Assembly (NCBI GenBank): GCA_938007995.1
Contig: CALLLW010000061.1
Location: forward strand, 1 to 64,000
Length of the DNA: 64,000 nucleotides
Direction: 5' to 3'
Source: an uncultured Granulosicoccaceae bacterium
Lineage (GTDB): Bacteria > Pseudomonadota > Gammaproteobacteria > Granulosicoccales > Granulosicoccaceae
In this document: positions 1 to 6,716 of the stretch, one piece after another
How the letters are laid out: the number at the start of each line of letters is the position of its first letter
Position numbering within the stretch: the stretch's first letter is position 1
The notes under the pieces: model-generated
Told to the model about the DNA's origin: nothing
What the model saw: the letters and a program-made list of their open reading frames with translations, nothing else
Databases searched by the model: none
Position numbers and translations under genes: made by a program

Positions 1-168
1 CAAAGGCGAGTCAATGCGCAAGGTGCTCGGCCAATTGACTGAAGGTGAACACCTGTAGTACAAAAACAGCTCGCCAATGCGTTGGGTGTGGAGGTGTTCA
101 CGTTCAACCGGAATGGGTGTTCATCTTCGCCGGAATACGCACCATACCGCCCTGATGGTGGTTCCGGA

Positions 169-190
169 TTTTTCGTGCAACTATGTTGAC
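169..190 (+). repeat. 22-bp direct repeat, copy 1
   Basis: A 22-bp sequence containing cgtgcaactatgttgac occurs here and again, identical, at 937-958 in the same orientation. The left copy ends where transposase homology begins. The two copies bracket the transposase remnant and the large hairpin. It may be an element end or a recombination junction. Confidence 0.75.
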
Positions 191-691
191 GTATAGGGGG
201 GTCTATTGGGAAGTGTTTGAGGCCGAGAACAGCGATAACACGATTAAGGTGATCGAAACATCCATGTGGCGCGAGAAGTGTCTACTCAACCCGCCGGTGT
301 TGCATCACGACAATGGCAGTCCGTTGGTCTCACACACCATTCAATCGAAAGTGCTGTCGTGGGCATCACCCCCAGTCGATCGCGCCCCCGAGTCAGCAAC
401 GACAATGCGTACATCGAATCGTTTTTCCGAACACTCAAATACTGTCCAATGTGGCCCTCTCAGGGTTTTGCCAACTTGACCGACGCACGTGAATGGGTCC
501 AGCATTTTATGGAATGGTACAACGAACAGCACAAACACAGCGCGCTGAAATATGTCACACCGGGCCAACGTCATCGAGGCGAGGACATTGCGATTCTAGA
601 ACAACGTGACGAATTCTATCGCCAACTCAAATCCCAACCGCCGGACGAAGGCGAAACCAGACACGAAACTGGGAGCATCAGCGAACCATGA
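188..691 (+). pseudogene. Degenerate IS3-family transposase (orfB-like, C-terminal half)
   Basis: This is the C-terminal part of a DDE integrase of the IS3 family (rve domain). Two overlapping reading frames carry complementary pieces. The first frame (from about 188) reads WEVFEAENSDN and then HHDNGSP, the usual context of the second catalytic Asp. From about 350 the match continues in another frame with GITPSRSRP, SNDNAYIESFFRTLKY (the catalytic Glu region) and the WYNEQHKHSAL tail. One frame change near 345-365 is therefore needed to read an intact domain. Homology stops abruptly near 188, so the N-terminal half with the first Asp is missing. The copy should be inactive. It marks the left accessory region as a site of past insertion. 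The family call is good; the exact IS group is not resolved. Confidence 0.8.
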
Positions 692-794
692 CACTCAATC
701 CAGCAAAACAACGCGAGAAATCTAGCGACGACTTATCCGCTGTCAATGCAAGCAGCAGCGGCTGAGGGTGAGGCATAGGGACATGGTGACCCCC

Positions 795-876
795 GATCCT
801 TCATGGAGATGCACTCAAGGTTGCAACGCACATCACACAGTGATGCTTGACCTTGAATGCATCTCCATGAAGGATC
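795..876. repeat. Long inverted repeat (27-bp arms, 28-nt loop)
   Basis: The arms 795-821 and 850-876 are reverse complements with one mismatch (core ccttcatggagatgcactc). The 28-nt loop contains its own smaller palindrome, catcac-aca-gtgatg. No T-tract follows, so it is not a typical intrinsic terminator. It looks more like a palindromic repeat unit or a small non-autonomous element in the IS-rich left end. Confidence 0.8.
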
Positions 877-936
877 ACGATGCGCCAGGTTCCAGTGCCG
901 GACTACCAGCGGCAGCAACCTTCTCTCTCGACCGCC

Positions 937-958
937 TTTTTCGTGCAACTATGTTGAC
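937..958 (+). repeat. 22-bp direct repeat, copy 2
   Basis: Identical to 169-190 over 22 bp; the flanks on both sides differ. It lies right of the long hairpin and about 70 bp before the end of the O-antigen-ligase-like gene. Confidence 0.75.
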
Positions 959-1029
959 AGACGCCGCAGGCCTATGATGTCTGACCAAGTTTTCCAGACA
1001 ATTAACGATAGGCTGCTTTATCCATCGCT

Positions 1030-2427
1030 TCAATAACGGCCCCTTAGTGAACTCCTCGTGATGCCTACTTTTACCCAATCCGGATCATCAGTTAACTCGA
1101 TGACATCGGGTATCCCTGCGGCCAATGGTCGGACGCTCGCTGTTTTTCGGGATTTAAACTGCATTCCAAGATAGAGTGCTGGAGCGGCCCACAAATAGAA
1201 AGAGGTGATATTGCCTCCCCCTATGACTGAACCAACACAGAATATAAAAAACGTGTACCGAGTCCTGGCGTTGTCAGTCGGATTGCTACGAAATGTGTAT
1301 TTTGTGTTTGTGGCTTTATATCCAAGATAAACAAGAACCAGTATTGCCGGTATGCCAATATACATTCCGACTCTTAAAACTAAGCTTCTGGCGGTAAGAG
1401 AGGAGCCTTCCTCCAAGTCTTCTTTTGCTTCCCAGAGGTGGCCCAAATGTGAGATTTTTTCAGGGAATACGAATATTTCGTTAGACCAGCCTATACCAAA
1501 AACAGGGTGTTCAAAAATGACCTTCACTGAGGCCTTATTATATTCGTATCTAACAGAGACGGATTCATCGTCACCCGAATTGGCAACTCTGTTGGTGATT
1601 TTAGTAAATACTCCGGACACATGGAGGGCTAACATCATGACTGCAACTGTCGTTAGTATAATTAGAAGTTGTTTTACAGAAACCAGCCTTAGTACCATTA
1701 CGAAATAAACAATGGCAATAGCTCCTAACAGAATTCCAGTAAGAGAAAGACTCGCAAGAACCAATAGCATCGCCAGAAAAACTAGATGTTTTTTCCGTTC
1801 CCCGGCTGCCGGAAAAATAATCCACGGAAGGAAAAATAATATAATCAGTCTTGCGAAATCGGCTGGCTCTTGTGTCGTGCCGGGTACTCGATTTGATTGT
1901 TCGATGTAAGAAGTATCTCTTGGCCTGGCACCCTCGACAATGGGCCAAAAATAGTCATACGGTGGAAAAGTGAAGACTGCTGAAATGACCTGCATAGCAG
2001 TATAAGCACAAGTAAGATAAAAACCTATACTTAAGGCTCTATCCACTTGAAAAGACGATAATCGAGATCCAACAATAAATGTAGATACTACTAAAAGCAT
2101 TAGAAATAATGGCGCTATAAATGCCTTTGAAGCTTTTTCTAAAGGGCTAATACCATAAGCAATTACTCCCGTGTGGTTCAGAATAAGCGAGTTCACAAGA
2201 CTGCCAAAGCTGGCATAGATCATCACTAAGATGAAACCACGCATCACCTTAGCCTCAATACGGGGCGAGGCGAGTACAGGCACGAAGGCAGTTTTTACCA
2301 AAATTAAGGGTAATAGAAGTAGGAATGGTGCCAAGGCCAGATTAGCATCAAAATTGCCAAGAAACCCCACTTGATGAAATGCACAAAATGGTATGGCTAT
2401 GAGAAACAGTGTAGAGACAAGATTCAT
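1030..2427 (-). CDS. O-antigen ligase / Wzy-like polytopic membrane protein
   Basis: 465 residues, strongly hydrophobic, with about ten predicted membrane segments beginning at the N-terminus. The central part (about residues 215-330) fits the Wzy_C/WaaL fold: two hydrophobic helices around residue 220-245, then a periplasmic-type stretch ending EHPVFGIGWSNEI near residue 305-316, where such proteins commonly carry a conserved H-P-x-x-G-x-G motif. A TTQEPADFARL segment near 183-193 resembles the conserved E-P element. Proteins of this family ligate or polymerise undecaprenyl-linked glycans on the periplasmic face. Ligase and polymerase cannot be separated from sequence alone. It has no glycosyltransferase neighbours here, but a sulfotransferase lies across the gap, divergently transcribed. 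Confidence is good for the superfamily and low for the exact substrate. Confidence 0.75.
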   Translation of the reverse strand: MNLVSTLFLIAIPFCAFHQVGFLGNFDANLALAPFLLLLPLILVKTAFVPVLASPRIEAKVMRGFILVMIYASFGSLVNSLILNHTGVIAYGISPLEKASKAFIAPLFLMLLVVSTFIVGSRLSSFQVDRALSIGFYLTCAYTAMQVISAVFTFPPYDYFWPIVEGARPRDTSYIEQSNRVPGTTQEPADFARLIILFFLPWIIFPAAGERKKHLVFLAMLLVLASLSLTGILLGAIAIVYFVMVLRLVSVKQLLIILTTVAVMMLALHVSGVFTKITNRVANSGDDESVSVRYEYNKASVKVIFEHPVFGIGWSNEIFVFPEKISHLGHLWEAKEDLEEGSSLTARSLVLRVGMYIGIPAILVLVYLGYKATNTKYTFRSNPTDNARTRYTFFIFCVGSVIGGGNITSFYLWAAPALYLGMQFKSRKTASVRPLAAGIPDVIELTDDPDWVKVGITRSSLRGRY

Positions 2428-2863
2428 TAATTTGGCTCATAAAATTGTTATCTTGCTCGATGCGTTTATCAAGAAGGTTTACTGTGGCAAAGGCCTGAGA
2501 CTGAAACGCCTGACTCAGCTTACTTCAAGATCGACATGATCTGGATTTCTGTATAACGTGATTGGTTTATCGGAAACATCCACTAATTCTTGACACCACT
2601 ATAAACTCGAATATTTTTTGTGAGATTAACCCAACCTTTTGTATAAACTCGAGTATTTTTTGTGGGATTTCCTCAATCTTTTGCCATTCGCTTCGCAAAA
2701 GTCACTAGGACTGTAGAAATAGTGTTCGTTGGAATAGAATAAGAGGACTATTTCACTTAGCTTTTTAGATGCAGCATTTAATCACTTTATCAACCACGAT
2801 TTTTTTCTGAATAGACTCCTTTCAAATCCAGATAGCAATTTAACTATAAGGCTAGAAACTCAC
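2428..2863. other. AT-rich divergent intergenic region
   Basis: 436 bp between the divergent ligase-like and sulfotransferase genes. It is markedly AT-rich and contains a two-copy 42-bp tandem repeat (2600-2683). It presumably holds both promoters, but I cannot assign them with confidence. No gene seen. Confidence 0.6.
2600..2683. repeat. Two-copy 42-bp tandem repeat
   Basis: Units 2600-2641 and 2642-2683 begin with tataaactcga/g followed by tattttttgtg and keep strong similarity along the unit, with a few substitutions. It lies in the promoter gap between the divergent surface-polysaccharide-type genes. Confidence 0.75.
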
Positions 2864-3523
2864 GTGATAATTTCCGTCCATCTTCGAAAATGTGCTGGCT
2901 CCTCATTTCGGAAAGGTTTAGTTCAGCAATACAAAAACAGATTGCTACTGGATTATGGCGATGAGATGGGCTCATCCTGGCCTAGCTCAACTAAAAGAAG
3001 GCAGGCAAGCGCAGCCTTCGCTAAAAAAAGAGCGCGGAAGATTTCTAAAGATTTCGATATTATTCACGGGCACTTCTACCCGGAAAAGTACGATTTTCTT
3101 CGTTCGAGTAGTCAGTACATAACTTTTATGAGAGACCCGGTCCAGCGGCTTTTGTCGAACTATTTTTATCTAAAACGGAAAATCGACAGGAAACACCCGG
3201 ATGCACTCATCGTAAATCAATTGGGCTTCTCCTTAGAAGAGTTTGCCAATCATCCTGACAATAAAAATGTTCAAGCTCATTGTTTGCAGACACAGGATCT
3301 AAAAGAATATCAGTTTATCGGTGTCACAGAGCATTATAATGAAAGTCTCTCAGCACTAAAAAACCAACTGGGAGTCGAATGTCCGCTCGTTCATAGTGAA
3401 AACGTTAACCAAAATGCAAAAACAGAATATGAAGTATCTGCTGATAGCATTAAGGTAATCGAGCAATGCAATCAAGAAGATATTAGATTGTATAACATCG
3501 CATTAAATAGGTTGGCGAATTAG
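2864..3523 (+). CDS. Sulfotransferase family protein
   Basis: 219 residues, starting at GTG. The N-terminus carries a PAPS-binding loop, HLRKCAGSSFRKG (residues 6-18), where K9 and the small residues match the 5'-phosphosulfate-binding loop of Golgi-type (Sulfotransfer_2) enzymes. The second hallmark, the 3'-phosphate-binding segment FMRDPVQRLLSNYF, lies at about residues 88-101. HGHF near residue 68-71 is also typical of this group. The enzyme would move sulfate from PAPS to a hydroxyl or amine, most likely on a glycan given the neighbouring O-antigen-ligase-like gene. The downstream P-loop gene starts one base after this stop codon, so the pair is almost certainly co-transcribed and translationally coupled. 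Base composition is more AT-rich than in the housekeeping genes, which suggests transfer. The acceptor is unknown. Confidence 0.8.
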   Translation: MIISVHLRKCAGSSFRKGLVQQYKNRLLLDYGDEMGSSWPSSTKRRQASAAFAKKRARKISKDFDIIHGHFYPEKYDFLRSSSQYITFMRDPVQRLLSNYFYLKRKIDRKHPDALIVNQLGFSLEEFANHPDNKNVQAHCLQTQDLKEYQFIGVTEHYNESLSALKNQLGVECPLVHSENVNQNAKTEYEVSADSIKVIEQCNQEDIRLYNIALNRLAN

Positions 3524-3524
3524 A

Positions 3525-4202
3525 ATGACAGTTGATACAAAGACAGAAGTTATAATTGTCGCTGGATTAAGTGGATCGGGAAAATCCACTTTTACTGAAA
3601 AGCATCTGTTGCCTGACATTCAGTCCAGAGGATTGGATCCGAACAAAGATGTTGATATAAAGTATTTTGAGCAGACGGATGATGATATTTTCTTAAGTAC
3701 TAAGCCTGTATGTGTTGTGTATTTCAATACTCATGTGGATTCTGATCGCTATTCAATTGAGGAAATGCGTGATTTACGCGAAGAGAAATTAATTTCTTTG
3801 TTGCTTAATAAGCCAGAGAAGTTGAAACTCTATCTTTGCTATACGCCAGATCACATATTGAAGGAAAGAATGAAAGCTCGAACTGAGAATGAGTCCAATG
3901 GGATTCGTGGTAATATCGAGCAAAGGCAATTATTGTTGCATCTTGTAGAGAAGATTGTTCCGGTTGTATCAGATATACAAATAGTGTTTTCAGGAAAAGG
4001 AAAAGCGGAATTAATGACTACAGATGAGTTTCTGTATGGTCTTCCAAGTGAAAAGCTAGAGGCTGTAATCAACAGTTCCAATATATTGGATAAAGCTACA
4101 CATACTGCTCTAAATCTAGTCAGAAATTTCATTACTAGAAATACTATTTTAAGAAGTTTTTTTATTGCCGTACGCAGTCACTGGAAACGGATCCGTTCAT
4201 AA
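3525..4202 (+). CDS. P-loop NTPase, kinase-like, coupled to the sulfotransferase
   Basis: 225 residues. A classic Walker A, GLSGSGKST, spans residues 14-22 directly after a hydrophobic beta strand (VIIVA), as in small-molecule kinases such as adenylylsulfate or gluconate kinase types. Further along, LYLCYTPDHILKERMKAR (about residues 104-121) looks like the strand plus lid-type helix, with Arg/Lys residues, of such kinases. I do not see a full APS-kinase signature and cannot name the substrate. The last 35 residues are basic and hydrophobic (ITRNTILRSFFIAVRSHWKRIRS-type end), possibly a membrane-associating tail. It starts one nucleotide after the sulfotransferase stop codon, so a joint role in making or activating the sulfated product is an inference. 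The region is AT-rich, like its partner. Confidence 0.6.
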   Translation: MTVDTKTEVIIVAGLSGSGKSTFTEKHLLPDIQSRGLDPNKDVDIKYFEQTDDDIFLSTKPVCVVYFNTHVDSDRYSIEEMRDLREEKLISLLLNKPEKLKLYLCYTPDHILKERMKARTENESNGIRGNIEQRQLLLHLVEKIVPVVSDIQIVFSGKGKAELMTTDEFLYGLPSEKLEAVINSSNILDKATHTALNLVRNFITRNTILRSFFIAVRSHWKRIRS

Positions 4203-4316
4203 ACCCGCGGAAGATTGTGATTGAAGGAAGTTATTTTTGATTCGAAATACACGGTTATCTATAATTATATTGTGCTTTTGGGGTATTACACAGCAGCTTC
4301 GCAACTGCGAACGCTT

Positions 4317-4341
4317 CTGCACTGGCGGAGCGCCAGTGCAG
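4317..4341. terminator. Hairpin between convergent P-loop gene and fliA
   Basis: Perfect 11-bp stem (ctgcactggcg / cgccagtgcag) with a 3-nt loop, placed just past the fliA stop codon and about 115 bp past the P-loop gene. A second small stem (ttcgc-aact-gcgaa) lies just to its left. There is no long T-tract on either strand, so it is a candidate bidirectional terminator rather than a textbook one. Confidence 0.6.
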
Positions 4342-4353
4342 TTACGATTTTGG

Positions 4354-5091
4354 CTATTCCGGATCTTCCTGTGTCCAGTCTGTCAGCCTTGCCTTCAGGC
4401 GCATCAGTGCCTGACCGTGAATCTGACAAACCCTGCTTTCGCTGACGCCTAAGATATCGCCGATTTGTCTCAGGTTGAGATCTTCGTCGTAATACAAAGA
4501 CATCACCAGGCTTTCTCGTTCGGGCAGATTTTTGATTGAATGGGCAAGTGCTGTTTTAAAGCTGCCATGCTGCATGGTTTCAGATGGGCCGACATCTTTG
4601 CTTTCTGGCAGTGATATGGTCTCACCGGTATTTTCATCAGGCTGATCAAAACTGAATACGTGTGCCGACATACTCTCTGTGAGTATCTGATGATAAGCAC
4701 TAAGTGAGATACCCAGTCTTGAAGCTACTTCTACATCTGTCGCGTCACGTCCGGTTTCCTGTTCGATGTTTCGCAGAGCTTCAGCCGCTTCTCTTGACTT
4801 TCTGTGTACTGATCGCGGGGTCCAATCTGAGCGACGGATTTCGTCGAGCATGGCACCTCTAACACGAATGCCTGCGTAGGTTTCAAAGCTTGCGCCCTGG
4901 GTTGGATCGTACTGGCGCGCTGCTTCAAGCAGGCCAATCATGCCGGCTTGTATCAGGTCTTCTGCCTGTACGTTGGGTGGCAGACGATGCATCAGATGAA
5001 AAGCAATTCGCTTTACCAGCTTTGCGTGCTTGGTGATGAGCTCATCATCAGATACGAGCTCAACGTCGTTGTACATAGCATGTGCGTTCAT
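4354..5091 (-). CDS. fliA: RNA polymerase sigma-28 factor FliA
   Basis: 245 residues, the normal length for FliA/RpoF. Region 2 is visible as DLIQAGMIGLLEAARQYD followed by TYAGIRVRGAMLDEIRRSDW (about residues 45-90), the FliA core-binding and -10 recognition segment. Region 3 covers about 100-140. Region 4 ends with the helix-turn-helix LRQIGDILGVSESRVCQIH (about 206-224). It directs transcription of late flagellar, motility and chemotaxis genes. Its ATG overlaps the fleN stop by 4 bp (5088-5091), so the two are translationally coupled. Its antagonist FlgM is encoded about 3.7 kb away, beyond fleQ. Confidence 0.97.
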   Translation of the reverse strand: MNAHAMYNDVELVSDDELITKHAKLVKRIAFHLMHRLPPNVQAEDLIQAGMIGLLEAARQYDPTQGASFETYAGIRVRGAMLDEIRRSDWTPRSVHRKSREAAEALRNIEQETGRDATDVEVASRLGISLSAYHQILTESMSAHVFSFDQPDENTGETISLPESKDVGPSETMQHGSFKTALAHSIKNLPERESLVMSLYYDEDLNLRQIGDILGVSESRVCQIHGQALMRLKARLTDWTQEDPE

Positions 5092-5963
5092 TCGGTAACA
5101 CCTTGCATGACGAGGCGTTCAACAAAGAACTCCACGTGACCAATAGGTTGCAAAGGCTCTGGCCAGCCATCTACAGTTTTTGCTAATCGTTTAAATGCTC
5201 TTGCAGCTTGAGATGCCGGATAGGATCTAACCACCGGCGACTGCTCACAAGCACCAAAATGTAAATGCTGATCCTGCGGCACAGCGCCAAGATAATTCAG
5301 CATGACATCCAGCTCGATATCGGTTTTTTCCAGTACCTTGTCAAAAAGATCCAGCGCCCGATCAGACGATGCGACTTTATTAACAACGATATTGAATCGT
5401 TTCACCTGGAACTCGGTACTCAACACCTTGATCGTAGAGTAGGCGTCTGCAATTGAAGTTGGCTCATCACAGACCACCACAACTACCTCACGGGCAGCGC
5501 GGCAAAATGCGGTAACCTGGCTACCAATACCTGCCGGTGTATCTATCAGCAGTGTGTCAATCGGTGCCTGCATTTCGCTGAAGGCCTGAATCAACCCCCC
5601 ATACTCTGCCTGACTTAGCGATGCCACTTTCGAAGCGCCACTACTGGCAGGTAACAGCCGTACATGCTCATCAACTTGAACTACGATCTCATCAAGGCTG
5701 AGTTTGCCGTTGAGTACATCTTTTAGTGTACCGTGCGGTTGGATCCCGCAAAGTACATCAATGTTGGCTAATCCCAGATCCGCATCGAGGATCAATACAT
5801 TGCGACCGAGCTTACCCAGCTCTATCGCAAGATTGATCGTAACATTCGATTTTCCAACACCCCCTTTACCACCGGTTATTGCCATTACCTGCACAGGTTG
5901 CCGCGGAAGATGCTGTTCATTCACGTTCCCGGTTGCCTCAAGCGCTATTGCACTGGACACCAT
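5088..5963 (-). CDS. fleN: Flagellar number regulator FleN/FlhG (MinD-like ATPase)
   Basis: 291 residues of the ParA/MinD superfamily. The deviant Walker A, GGKGGVGKSN, is at residues 31-40. LDADLGLANIDVLCG at about 59-73 is the conserved segment found in FleN/FlhG, and DTPAGIG is the Walker B/switch region. In monotrichous bacteria FleN holds FleQ activity in check and limits flagellum number together with FlhF. Here flhF, flhA and flhB are not upstream: the 753 bp between this gene and fleQ contain no gene. The stop overlaps the fliA start by 4 bp. A candidate sigma-54 promoter lies about 186 bp upstream of the start. The N-terminal 22 residues preceding the ATPase fold are typical of FleN. 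Confidence 0.93.
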   Translation of the reverse strand: MVSSAIALEATGNVNEQHLPRQPVQVMAITGGKGGVGKSNVTINLAIELGKLGRNVLILDADLGLANIDVLCGIQPHGTLKDVLNGKLSLDEIVVQVDEHVRLLPASSGASKVASLSQAEYGGLIQAFSEMQAPIDTLLIDTPAGIGSQVTAFCRAAREVVVVVCDEPTSIADAYSTIKVLSTEFQVKRFNIVVNKVASSDRALDLFDKVLEKTDIELDVMLNYLGAVPQDQHLHFGACEQSPVVRSYPASQAARAFKRLAKTVDGWPEPLQPIGHVEFFVERLVMQGVTE

Positions 5964-6716
5964 TTATGCTCCCATATTCAACTATTTTTCCGGATCTGTA
6001 ACCGATCCTTTATCTGGCAGGCGCTATTCGAGGTGCACACAAAACACATCGACCGGGTAAACATTATCTTTGGTAAAAAAGATATTCACACGGATGTTGC
6101 GTGATTGGTGGTCTCATCGAATTGACTGCCCTGCCTGATAGCAATATTGCAAAGCACAGGCCACGGGAATTCCAGAGTCTCAGTTGATAACTGAAAACGT
6201 GACAGACATGATCTGCAAGTGAGACTACGGTAGGTTTTACCGACGGGAGTGAGAACCGGCGCAACATCGAGCGCAGCTCACAAGTGCGTGCGAAACAACG
6301 GCTGATCGACATTTATTGCCGTGCGGCAAAAACCATCAGCGGGTCGGATATTCCGTCACGCTGACACTAGCCTGTTATCTGACGCGCGTTCACGCACAAC
6401 AAATACTCATCTAACAGTTAGAAATTGCAGTGAAAAAACAGGAGCCTCTGTTTAAAACCTGTTGCCGGGTTGAGCAACAAGCGATGCTATTCGACACGAG
6501 AGATAAGTGTCGAATGCGTAGCAGCGCAGCCTGTTCATAAATACGAATACCGGATGCAAAGTATTGCAAGGTAATCGCAAGGAAGGAGGATTTGGCGTAA
6601 CAGCAAGCAGGCGAACCATGAAAACTGCAGCTCGTATTAAACAGGCAACATGCAGTGCAAAAGATGTGTGGAGGGAACACTGCACAACGCACTTCCCTGT
6701 GCGCTGCCACTACAAA
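5964..6716. other. Intergenic region upstream of fleN
   Basis: 753 bp with several short open frames but none with a recognisable domain or a convincing start. The one clear signal is the sigma-54-type promoter at 6149-6164 reading toward fleN. There is also a short palindrome (ttgcc-gtgc-ggcaa) at 6316-6329. Confidence 0.5.
6149..6164 (-). promoter_or_regulatory. Candidate sigma-54 promoter of fleN-fliA
   Basis: Read on the minus strand the sequence is TGGCCTGTGCTTTGCA, which matches TGGC-N7-TTGC with the obligatory GG and GC at the correct 12-base offset. It sits about 186 bp before the fleN start. FleQ, the sigma-54 activator of flagellar genes, is the next gene upstream, so the context supports it. 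It is found by eye only. Confidence 0.5.

Larger units (their letters stand above)
692..1029. other. Non-coding stretch between transposase remnant and ligase-like gene
   Basis: No credible gene is present. The stretch holds the long inverted repeat at 795-876 and the second copy of the 22-bp direct repeat. Short open frames on both strands read through the hairpin arms and have no recognisable domain. Confidence 0.6.

Noticed and set aside
1..168. Possible coding remnant left of the transposase
   Set aside because: All frames are interrupted and no family can be recognised.
733..1078. Short open frames on both strands around 733-1078
   Set aside because: They read through the arms of the long palindrome, so they show mirrored peptide pieces; no domain or start signal.
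5964..6716. Small genes in the fleN-fleQ gap
   Set aside because: The open frames are short, Cys- and Ser-rich shadow-type sequences with no family resemblance.
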